A DNA stretch of 5,117 bases, from the NCBI GenBank assembly GCA_937901335.1, contig CALCHC010000102.1, positions 1 to 5,117 of the forward strand, given 5' to 3'. The stretch is from an uncultured Phascolarctobacterium sp. (lineage in GTDB: Bacteria > Bacillota > Negativicutes > Acidaminococcales > Acidaminococcaceae). Below, piece by piece: positions 1 to 5,117 of this stretch. Numbering within the stretch: position 1 is the first letter of the stretch; every line of letters starts with the position of its first letter. The translations under genes were made by a program, and so were the position numbers. The notes under the pieces were generated by a model. That model saw nothing but the letters and a program-made list of their open reading frames with translations, was not told the DNA's origin and did no database searches.

Positions 1-570
1 TCTCATCAAGCGAGGAGCATTCAAATTCAACTCTTTAATAGTATTTTTCGCCTTCCACTTCAACTCTTCAGGACAAGTTTCTTCATCAACATACATCCTG
101 CCGTTGTGTTCTGTATAGCGAAATAATCTTATGTTACCGGGCAATTTAAGAGGATTTAAAATGCGGTCTGTAATTTCCTTGCCACCTTTGGGCACGTCAC
201 AGCTGCGATCACCTTTATTTTCAGAAAAACGCCAGTCAGCATCAGGCACATCTTTTTGACTACCACCATGGCATACACCTAAAAGGTTGCGCCAATCTAA
301 ATGGTAGTTGTGCCCGCCATCTTGGGTTGCTCCTTTCGGGAAGAAATGTTCCACACGAAAATCGTCAACCTCAGTATAATCTTCTTTCCTCTTAATGCTA
401 ATCTCGCAGTAAGCGCACAAACCATGTTGGTCTTCAATTATCGCTTGCTTCACTTGACGATAACCTCTGGTAAAACGCCTGCGAAATTTATCCCAAGTTG
501 CATCCGGATGTTTTAAACGATAGCTTTTCAGCAGTTCCGGTTCCTGCTGTCGTTTATATACCCGTTTCAT
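1..570 (-). CDS. ptuB: HNH nuclease of TIGR02646 type, Septu PtuB-like (3' end outside window)
   Basis: Predicted HNH-family nuclease, the probable DNA- or RNA-cutting effector partner of the ATPase upstream. The frame is open from an ATG at 570 to the window edge, giving 190 residues with no stop, so the C-terminus is missing. Visible motifs are CAYC (C52, C55), VEH (E74, H75), DWRNLL (D92-L97, with N95), C100 and a C124-D125 pair. This is the layout expected for a zinc-stabilised HNH fold of the TIGR02646 family. The LNLNAPRLMR stretch at 181-190 also fits that family. The start is set by the ATGA overlap with the ATPase stop codon (4 bases shared, 567-570). A ribosome binding site, AGGAGAGGT at 584-576, lies inside the last ATPase codons. 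The overlap points to translational coupling and fixed stoichiometry. The family call is strong. The role in phage defence is inferred from the pairing. Confidence 0.85.
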   Translation of the reverse strand, partial: MKRVYKRQQEPELLKSYRLKHPDATWDKFRRRFTRGYRQVKQAIIEDQHGLCAYCEISIKRKEDYTEVDDFRVEHFFPKGATQDGGHNYHLDWRNLLGVCHGGSQKDVPDADWRFSENKGDRSCDVPKGGKEITDRILNPLKLPGNIRLFRYTEHNGRMYVDEETCPEELKWKAKNTIKELNLNAPRLMR

Positions 571-1913
571 TTTTTACCTCTCCTAAAGAGACGCATACGA
601 ATATCCATATCCGCACGCAAAAGGGCAGGCTCGCGACCTTGCGCCCATTCATCTAAGCGAGCACGCAATTCTAACGCTTCCTTGCTATCCCACTTATCTT
701 CACCCACAAGCTCCAAGTAACGCGCCAAATCTTTTACAATAGGCAAAGCTTGAGGACGAGTTTCTACATTTTGAATATCCTTCAAAAGTTGATAGCTTTC
801 TGCACCTAAGGAGAATTCCGGAGTACGCACGCCCTCAAAGGCATGTCCCCATTGCAAAATGCGGATGCTTTCAGGATTTACGGAAGTCAAAACTTGCGGA
901 CTGTGAGTAGTAACTATAAACTGCACTTTTGGAAAGGCTTCCTGCAAATCATACAAAATAGTTTGTTGCCAAGAAGGATGCAAGTGCATATCAACTTCGT
1001 CTATCAAAACAACACCGGGAGTATCGAGAGCAGCGCGTTCTCCCAAATCAGGATTAAGTCTTACCATACGATAAGCTAAATCCGCCGCCATACTAATTAC
1101 ACTACGAGCACCATCACTTAAAACATCGATGGTCAGCTCGCCCATATCAGGATGGGTGAGTACAAACTCTTGTTGTGCAAAACTAAAGTTAATATCAGTC
1201 CAGCCCATACTTTTCAGGCAGGCAGTAACAGCTTGTCGCACGGCACGCAGTACCAGTGCGTAGGGGTTCTCCCTTTTTTCGCCAGTTTCATTAACTGCAC
1301 GGTCAAATTCAGTAGCACTGAACATAGCATATTTAAACCATTGCCCGAAAGTATTATAGGAAGAAGACGGTTCGATACATTCTTCATAGCCAACACTACG
1401 AGGCAAGTCAATTTTTTTGCTCTTGTTAAACAGCTTACTATCGTTCCACATACGGGAAGTTCCGTAATAAGCAAGCACGGGTAAAACTATTTTTTCATCA
1501 CCAACGCTATTGATGCCTTCATACAAAACCTTACCGTAATCAGCAAGTTCTTTAGCGTTGTTGGAAGTAGTGCGTCCACGTTCGGACTTCAGCTCGCGAC
1601 TCCAAGTCATGGCTTCGCCCGCATTTTCACCCTCAACCTTAATGGTTACAGGATACTTACTCTTCATACGCAAAATGCGAGTAACACTTTCATCTCCGGC
1701 ATCTTTAATGCGACGCACATCACGTTCGCCCATATTGCGACCTTTGCAACCAAAAGCACGCAAGTACGGTTCCAAAGAAATTGCCAACGCATCTAAAATG
1801 GCAGTCTTACCTTTACCGTTTTCGCCAACGATAACGGTCATATTTTTATCAAATTCAAGTTTCAATTCATCATAACAACGGAAATTTTGCAGATACAATT
1901 TATCGATACGCAT
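567..1913 (-). CDS. ptuA: AAA/ABC-type ATPase, Septu PtuA-like
   Basis: Predicted cytoplasmic ATPase of the RecF/SMC-like group (COG3950 type), 448 residues. Visible motifs are Walker A GENGKGKT at 30-37, an ABC signature LSDGARS at 265-271, Walker B VVLIDEVD at 301-308 (D305, E306 catalytic), a D-loop region HLHP at 310-313, and a switch histidine in TTHS (H337). All catalytic elements are intact. The middle section, roughly 85-255, is the variable insertion between the nucleotide-binding halves. A charged helical tail (about 385-448) follows the ATPase core, as in PtuA proteins. The ATG at 1913 is preferred because GGAGG sits at 1926-1922, 8 bases upstream. A TTG at 1928 would start inside that ribosome binding site. 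The gene overlaps the HNH gene by 4 bases. In Septu, PtuA oligomers bind PtuB and control its nuclease activity through nucleotide binding. Alternative: another ATPase/HNH defence pair such as a retron-associated one, but no reverse transcriptase gene precedes it. Confidence 0.88.
   Translation of the reverse strand: MRIDKLYLQNFRCYDELKLEFDKNMTVIVGENGKGKTAILDALAISLEPYLRAFGCKGRNMGERDVRRIKDAGDESVTRILRMKSKYPVTIKVEGENAGEAMTWSRELKSERGRTTSNNAKELADYGKVLYEGINSVGDEKIVLPVLAYYGTSRMWNDSKLFNKSKKIDLPRSVGYEECIEPSSSYNTFGQWFKYAMFSATEFDRAVNETGEKRENPYALVLRAVRQAVTACLKSMGWTDINFSFAQQEFVLTHPDMGELTIDVLSDGARSVISMAADLAYRMVRLNPDLGERAALDTPGVVLIDEVDMHLHPSWQQTILYDLQEAFPKVQFIVTTHSPQVLTSVNPESIRILQWGHAFEGVRTPEFSLGAESYQLLKDIQNVETRPQALPIVKDLARYLELVGEDKWDSKEALELRARLDEWAQGREPALLRADMDIRMRLFRRGKK
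576..584 (-). promoter_or_regulatory. Ribosome binding site for the HNH gene, inside the ATPase gene
   Basis: AGGAGAGGT on the minus strand lies within the codons for the final FRRGKK of the ATPase, 5-6 bases before the HNH start codon. Combined with the ATGA overlap, it supports coupled translation and decides the HNH start. Confidence 0.8.
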
Positions 1914-1934
1914 AGCGGAAACCTCCAATTGTGT

Positions 1935-1976
1935 TTATCTATTTACATTATAACTCTTATTTTGAAAAATAGATAA
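1935..1976. promoter_or_regulatory. Inverted repeat flanking the ATPase promoter (possible operator)
   Basis: TTATCTATTT at 1935-1944 and its exact reverse complement AAATAGATAA at 1967-1976 are separated by 22 bases. The arm centres are 32 bases apart, close to three helical turns, so both arms face the same side of the DNA. One arm covers the predicted start of transcription and the other covers the -35 region; the TATAAT lies between them. That is a classic repressor geometry, but the DNA is AT-rich, no bound regulator is known, and chance is not excluded. Confidence 0.35.
1947..1976 (-). promoter_or_regulatory. Candidate promoter of the ATPase-HNH operon
   Basis: A perfect TATAAT lies at 1952-1947 on the minus strand. 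The best -35 candidate is weak: TTATCT at 1976-1971 (18-base spacer, three matches to TTGACA). The predicted transcript would begin near 1940, giving a leader of about 27 bases that contains GGAGG at 1926-1922. The weak -35 could mean low basal expression or a need for an activator. This is consensus matching by eye only. Confidence 0.5.
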
Positions 1977-1994
1977 GCATTTTATACAAAAGAT

Positions 1995-2023
1995 TATGCA
2001 AAAGTCACACAATGTTGTATAAT
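1995..2023 (+). promoter_or_regulatory. Candidate promoter of the DUF401 gene
   Basis: A perfect TATAAT lies at 2018-2023. Seventeen bases upstream is TATGCA (1995-2000), a weak -35 with three matches to TTGACA. The transcript would begin near 2030, about 30 bases before the start codon, leaving room for the AAAGGA ribosome binding site at 2046-2051. An 8-base inverted repeat, TTATACAA at 1982-1989 and TTGTATAA at 2015-2022, overlaps the -10 box and could be an operator, or just chance in AT-rich DNA. Confidence 0.5.
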
Positions 2024-2060
2024 TAAAAATCATTTTATTTAACGAAAAGGAATTATCCCT

Positions 2061-3278
2061 ATGAATATTTTTGTACTTTTAACTATAACTATGGTGCTAA
2101 TAATCTTTCTTCTGCGCCGCCACATCCCCATTGGTCCTTGTATGCTGGCAGGTGGCTTGCTCATCTGGGTTGTAAAAACTCCTGAACTTTCCTATTTAGT
2201 GCGTGCCTTTACGGAAACTCTTTCACTCTCTCGTACCTACGACATTTTGCTTGCACTCTACTTTGTAATGTGCTTGGAAATTCAGTTACGAACCAGTGGT
2301 GCACTGGAAGGTATGGTTAAAGCATTACAACGAATCTTTTCCAGTGCTAAGTTCACACTTGCAATTATGCCTGCTTTCTTAGGCTTGCTCCCCTCTTTAG
2401 GTGGTGCACGCTTCTCTGCCCCTATCGTAGAAGAAGCAAGTAAAGACATCAACATCACCCAAGAACACAAAGCAGCAATTAACTTCTGGTTCCGTCACAT
2501 TTTTGAATTCTCCAGTCCCATTATCCCCGGTATGATTATGGCTTGTAGCATAGCAGGCGTACCTTTCAGTGAATTTATCAAGCATTTATTCTGGCTGACA
2601 ATCGTTGCTTTCTCTGTTGGTTGGTTCATTCTCATTCGCCCCATCAAAATTGACGTAACTAAAAAAGCGACTACTGATAACGAAGAAACTCGAAAGAACA
2701 AATTTGATTTAGTTCTTTCCCTTGCTCCCGTAATCATCACTTTCCTTTTGGTAGTACTCTTTAATTTCAACGCGTCTCTTTCCATGGGTGTAGTTACTGT
2801 TGGTATGTACTTCGTTCTGAAATTTACCAACCGCTACGTTAACTTGAAGGAAATCATCCTTGGTGCTTGCGATTACAAAATGTTCTTGAACGTAATCTGC
2901 ATTTTGTACTTCATTCAAATTTTGACCGTTACCAACGTTCTCAACGAGATTGTTATTGCTTTCCAAAACTCTCCGCTGCCTGTACCCGTAATCATCGCCT
3001 GCGTTTCCTTAATCATTGGCGTGCTTACCGGTATGAGCCAAGGACACGTTGCTATCGTAATGCCCATCGTTGCAGCAATGCAAACCGGCAGCTTGAACTT
3101 GGCAGGCGTGGCTATGGCTTTTGGTGTAGCAGGACAAATGCTTACCCCAACCCATATGTGTTTGGTTGTAACGGTCGATTACTTTAAATCTAACTTTTTC
3201 CAATCTTTGAAACCCATTGCAATAATTGAAGTTATCATTCTTACAATCTTTAGCGTGTATACTTACTTTACATGGTAA
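2061..3278 (+). CDS. DUF401 family multi-pass membrane protein (probable transporter)
   Basis: Integral membrane protein of 405 residues, recognised as DUF401 (COG1906), a family related to ion-transporter-type anaerobic carriers; the substrate is unknown. Hydrophobic segments run throughout, for example about 3-18, 25-38, 60-75, 98-110, 155-167, 174-193, 218-235, 238-254, 273-290, 306-323, 328-340 and 385-402. A charged loop lies at about 196-215. The most diagnostic stretch is LLPSLGGARFSAP at 109-121, followed by a WFRHIFEF block at 143-150 and SPIIPG at 152-157. The second half holds GMSQGHVAIVMP (324-335) and GQMLTPTHM (358-366), which look like matching elements. The ATG start follows AAAGGA at 2046-2051. 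The gene is transcribed divergently from the Septu-like pair and stands alone, ending at a terminator facing the next operon. No cargo can be assigned from the context. Confidence 0.85.
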   Translation: MNIFVLLTITMVLIIFLLRRHIPIGPCMLAGGLLIWVVKTPELSYLVRAFTETLSLSRTYDILLALYFVMCLEIQLRTSGALEGMVKALQRIFSSAKFTLAIMPAFLGLLPSLGGARFSAPIVEEASKDINITQEHKAAINFWFRHIFEFSSPIIPGMIMACSIAGVPFSEFIKHLFWLTIVAFSVGWFILIRPIKIDVTKKATTDNEETRKNKFDLVLSLAPVIITFLLVVLFNFNASLSMGVVTVGMYFVLKFTNRYVNLKEIILGACDYKMFLNVICILYFIQILTVTNVLNEIVIAFQNSPLPVPVIIACVSLIIGVLTGMSQGHVAIVMPIVAAMQTGSLNLAGVAMAFGVAGQMLTPTHMCLVVTVDYFKSNFFQSLKPIAIIEVIILTIFSVYTYFTW

Positions 3279-3281
3279 TAA

Positions 3282-3325
3282 CTCCCTCAGTCAGCTACGC
3301 TGACAGCTCCCTCAAAGAAGGAGCC
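3282..3325. repeat. Double-hairpin palindromic element, probable dispersed intergenic repeat
   Basis: It begins three bases after the DUF401 stop codon. CTCCCTCAG leads into a perfect hairpin, GTCAGC (3290-3295), loop TAC, GCTGAC (3299-3304). A second hairpin follows, GCTCCCTC (3306-3313), loop AAA, GAAGGAGC (3317-3324), with one C-A mismatch. CTCCCTCA occurs twice (3282-3289 and 3307-3314). From memory, very similar CTCCCTCAGTC...GACAGCTCCCTC elements occur in many copies between genes in gut Bacillota. The copy number in this genome cannot be seen here. Confidence 0.6.
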
Positions 3326-3341
3326 TTCCATAAAACACACA

Positions 3342-3369
3342 AAAGCCTGCTCAATTAAGAGCAGGCTTT
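3342..3369. terminator. Rho-independent terminator, probably bidirectional
   Basis: A perfect 11-bp stem, AAAGCCTGCTC (3342-3352) with GAGCAGGCTTT (3359-3369), closes a 6-base AATTAA loop. On the plus strand it runs into TTTCTTATTTT, ending DUF401 transcripts. On the minus strand the A-run before the stem gives TTTTGTGTG, so it can also end the YbjQ-side transcript. Its position between two convergent genes fits both jobs. Confidence 0.88.
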
Positions 3370-3383
3370 CTTATTTTGCATTA

Positions 3384-3704
3384 TTATTTTACAACTACAG
3401 CGGTACCACTTACGGAAACCATCAACATGCCATTCTTTTCACCAAGTACTTCATAATCAACATCAATGCCGATGATGGCATTAGCGCCTAATTTTTCAGC
3501 ACGTTTCATCATTTCTTCGATTGCTTTGTCGCGAGCTTCACCAATTTCACCTTCGTAAGCACCGCTACGACCGCCAACAATATCTCTAATGCCGGAGAAC
3601 ATATCTTTAAAAATATTTACGCCGGAAACTACTTCACCAAAAACCATGCCTTTGTATTCAACAATTTCTCTGCCTTGTAAAATTTGGGTAGTTGTCAATA
3701 ACAT
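3384..3704 (-). CDS. YbjQ/UPF0145 family protein
   Basis: Small cytoplasmic protein of 106 residues, full length for the YbjQ/UPF0145 family (Pfam 'putative heavy-metal-binding domain', PF01906). The molecular role of this family is not established and the metal-binding label is weakly supported. Family features visible are a TTTQ start (4-7), GEVVSGVNIFKD (23-34), GGRSGAYE (44-51), an AR-rich helix about 57-72, and LGANAIIGIDVDYE (72-85). There is no cysteine or histidine in the chain, so any metal site would have to use other residues. The ATG at 3704 is preferred to a TTG at 3719: GGAGG at 3717-3713 is 8 bases upstream of the ATG, and the TTG overlaps it. It lies 61 bases after the DUF1638 gene, on the same strand, and may share its transcript or have its own weak promoter in that gap. 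Confidence 0.9.
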   Translation of the reverse strand: MLLTTTQILQGREIVEYKGMVFGEVVSGVNIFKDMFSGIRDIVGGRSGAYEGEIGEARDKAIEEMMKRAEKLGANAIIGIDVDYEVLGEKNGMLMVSVSGTAVVVK

Positions 3705-3745
3705 AATACTTACCTCCAAAAATTATTCTTGCGCTTATATTCTAT

Positions 3746-3770
3746 AAAAGCAGTAAAAATCCCTGCTATT
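3746..3770 (-). terminator. Weak hairpin after the DUF1638 gene (possible attenuating terminator)
   Basis: On the minus strand AGCAG (3767-3763) pairs with CTGCT (3753-3749) across a 9-base loop, followed by a short TTTAT run. The stem overlaps the TAG stop codon of the DUF1638 gene. With only five base pairs it may slow or partly stop transcription rather than separate the YbjQ gene fully. Confidence 0.3.
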
Positions 3771-4428
3771 TGTTAGGCATAAAGGAACCGGCTTGCACTG
3801 CTTCACCTTTTGGAACAACTACAAAGTCTTTATCAATTTGATGGGTAACCATTTTGTGCAGAACCTTGTATTCGCCTTTGATGATTTCCACCGTACCATT
3901 AAGCACTCTTACCAACGGAGCAAGATAAGCTTCCACTTCTGCAACATCGTAACAGCCAGTATCTATGATGTAAAACTCGTTAAAAGTTTTGTATAAATTA
4001 CGCAAGAAGTCTTCCGCTGCATCTTGTCCCATTTTAGCAACAAGCTTTGTGTAATCGATGTCAGTTTCCTTGCTGTACTCCATCCAACTGCCAGTTAAAT
4101 AGATACCGCGAATATTACGCCTATCATCTTTGCGTAAATCGTCACCGGAAAGTAAAATATCCAAGCAATCGCGAGTGCGGGGAATAACAACTTCTGCAGT
4201 TGTAGCTTTTAAACCGATAGTTCCACCACCGCAACCAGTGGTGCATAAATAAATTCTATCTACGTCTTGCAGTTCATCAATAGTCTTTTGCACAAACTGG
4301 TGCAAATATTTCGGATCACTGTGCAACTCTTTCGGCAGAAAAATCACAGGGATATCTGCATCATGGCTTGCGATTGCCGCCAAAAGTTCACCTTTTAAAG
4401 TTGGACAGGAAAGGATTACAGATTTCAT
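3766..4428 (-). CDS. DUF1638 domain protein
   Basis: Protein of 220 residues matching DUF1638, a cytoplasmic family of unknown function. Known members are often found near corrinoid-dependent methyltransferases in anaerobic archaea and bacteria. The chain opens with ILSCPTLKGEL (5-15), followed by TTGCGGGTIGL (63-73), VIPRTRDCLDILL (81-93), YLTGSW (110-115) and DTGCYD (156-161). C8, C66, C88 and C159 sit in the most family-like blocks, so they are candidate metal or cofactor ligands; that is inference. There is no signal peptide or membrane segment. The ATG is supported by GGAGG at 4439-4435, 6 bases upstream. It begins 34 bases after the flavoprotein gene on the same strand, so the two are probably co-transcribed. 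No methyltransferase gene lies in the window. The family call is confident and the function is not. Confidence 0.82.
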   Translation of the reverse strand: MKSVILSCPTLKGELLAAIASHDADIPVIFLPKELHSDPKYLHQFVQKTIDELQDVDRIYLCTTGCGGGTIGLKATTAEVVIPRTRDCLDILLSGDDLRKDDRRNIRGIYLTGSWMEYSKETDIDYTKLVAKMGQDAAEDFLRNLYKTFNEFYIIDTGCYDVAEVEAYLAPLVRVLNGTVEIIKGEYKVLHKMVTHQIDKDFVVVPKGEAVQAGSFMPNK

Positions 4429-4462
4429 GGTATGCCTCCAGTTGTTTTAATTTACGACCAGA

Positions 4463-5080
4463 TTATCTAATGAAGTTAGTAAAAGTACCAACTTCTTTTT
4501 CAGGCAAACCATATTTTTCTTTGCCCAAAGCAATGCTCTTCATCAAGAAAGTCATATTGCGTGCAAGGGTGCGCATAGTTTGCAAACCTTCTTCGTCCTG
4601 CAAAGCTTCACCGGGTTCTCTGCCATGAATACTGTTCCAGTATTGACTGGAAGCAATGGGCATACCGCTAATTGCAAAGAATTTATTAAGCTCATCAAAA
4701 GTAGAAGACAAGCCACCGCGTCTAGCAGCAACTACGGATGCACCTACCTTCATAGTTTTATTAAATCTTGCGCTAAAGAACAGGCGTTGCAAGAACGCAA
4801 CCAAGGTCGCATTGGCAGAAGCATAATAAACAGGGCTACCTACAACAATACCATCGCAAGCTTCGAATTTAGCGGCAACTTCATTCACCAAGTCATCAAA
4901 TACACACTTGCCAGTTTCAAAGCATTTGCCACAAGCAATACAACCTCTAATATCTTTATTACCAACATGAATCAATTCAGTTTCTACACCTTCTGCAGCA
5001 AAAACTTTTATCATTTCGTTCAAAGCAATAGAAGTATTACCATTAGCTTTAGGGCTACCATTGATTAATAAAACTTTCAT
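4463..5080 (-). CDS. Flavodoxin-fold NAD(P)H oxidoreductase with iron-sulfur motif
   Basis: Cytoplasmic flavoprotein of 205 residues in the NADPH-dependent FMN reductase/flavodoxin-like group (COG0655 type), likely an electron carrier or reductase binding FMN. The phosphate-binding loop is GSPKANGNTS (8-17). A compact cysteine motif, C47-X2-C50-X2-C53-X5-C59, resembles the [4Fe-4S] motif of archaeal and clostridial iron-sulfur flavoproteins (Isf). The second FMN loop is VGSPVYYASAN (80-90), with an ARRGG turn at 119-123. The length is usual for the family. The ATG start follows AGGAGG at 5093-5088 with 7 bases between. It is the first gene of the minus-strand group, 34 bases ahead of the DUF1638 gene. 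The electron donor and acceptor cannot be told from sequence. Some relatives keep the cysteines without a proven cluster, so cluster binding is inferred. Confidence 0.88.
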   Translation of the reverse strand: MKVLLINGSPKANGNTSIALNEMIKVFAAEGVETELIHVGNKDIRGCIACGKCFETGKCVFDDLVNEVAAKFEACDGIVVGSPVYYASANATLVAFLQRLFFSARFNKTMKVGASVVAARRGGLSSTFDELNKFFAISGMPIASSQYWNSIHGREPGEALQDEEGLQTMRTLARNMTFLMKSIALGKEKYGLPEKEVGTFTNFIR

Positions 5081-5107
5081 ACCAGTACCTCCTTATATAC
5101 CAAAAAA

Positions 5108-5113
5108 TTTATA
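5108..5113 (-). promoter_or_regulatory. Candidate -10 box for the flavoprotein operon
   Basis: TATAAA lies at 5113-5108 on the minus strand, which would start transcription near 5100, just ahead of the AGGAGG site. Its -35 partner would fall beyond the window edge, so this cannot be tested here. A second AT-rich stretch, TATATA at 5099-5094, is too close to the ribosome binding site to be a likely -10. Confidence 0.25.
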
Positions 5114-5117
5114 TAGT

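Noticed and set aside
301..516. Plus-strand open frame of 71 codons
   Set aside because: It lies antisense to the HNH gene, whose motifs are clear in the opposite frame, and it has no ribosome binding site or family resemblance.
1152..1875. Plus-strand open frames of 105-110 codons opposite the ATPase
   Set aside because: They are antisense shadows of a gene with intact Walker A, signature and Walker B motifs.
1..1913. A wholly new defence system
   Set aside because: The two protein families and their order match the known Septu system, and no extra gene is seen within the unit.
1977..2040. Possible retron RNA or other structured RNA in the divergent intergenic region
   Set aside because: The region is AT-rich with only short repeats over promoter boxes; no long stable stem was seen and no reverse transcriptase is adjacent.
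2495..2966. Minus-strand open frames inside the DUF401 gene
   Set aside because: They are low-complexity reverse readings of membrane-segment codons without ribosome binding sites.
3279..3383. CRISPR-like or attachment-site repeat after the DUF401 gene
   Set aside because: The CTCCCTCA repeats are too few and too close, and are explained by the two hairpins; no integrase or spacer array is present.
4580..5068. Plus-strand open frame of 162 codons
   Set aside because: It is antisense to the flavoprotein gene, has no recognisable domain and no convincing start site; the minus-strand frame carries the FMN and cysteine motifs.

Overview
The window reads as chromosome of a low-to-moderate GC anaerobic Bacillota (Firmicutes). 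Almost every gene has a strong GGAGG-type ribosome binding site. There is also an iron-sulfur flavoprotein-like gene, a DUF1638 gene and a DUF401 membrane protein, a mix common in Clostridia and Negativicutes. Placement below phylum is inference; no rRNA or other marker gene is present.

Region 1 (1-1913, minus strand): a two-gene unit. An ABC/SMC-like AAA ATPase of 448 residues is followed, through an ATGA stop/start overlap, by an HNH-type protein of the TIGR02646 type whose 3' end lies outside the window. This pair is the hallmark of the anti-phage system Septu (PtuA ATPase plus PtuB nuclease). No reverse transcriptase or retron RNA lies on the promoter side, so it looks like stand-alone Septu rather than a retron-linked version.

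Region 2 (1914-2060): a divergent intergenic region with a TATAAT box on each strand and two sets of inverted repeats placed over the promoters. This is a plausible shared control region.

Region 3 (2061-3278, plus strand): one DUF401 (COG1906) multi-pass membrane protein, a probable carrier of unknown substrate. It is followed by a palindromic element that resembles a dispersed genomic repeat, then by an 11-bp hairpin that probably terminates transcription from both convergent sides.

Region 4 (3384-5080, minus strand): three co-directional genes, in transcription order a flavodoxin-fold protein with a CX2CX2CX5C iron-sulfur motif, a DUF1638 protein, and a YbjQ/UPF0145 protein. Gaps of 34 and 61 bp suggest an operon or near-operon with a redox or metal/corrinoid-linked theme; its function is not known.

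No rRNA, tRNA, CRISPR array, transposase or integrase was seen. The most notable system is the Septu-like defence pair. It is a known type of system, not a clearly new one.
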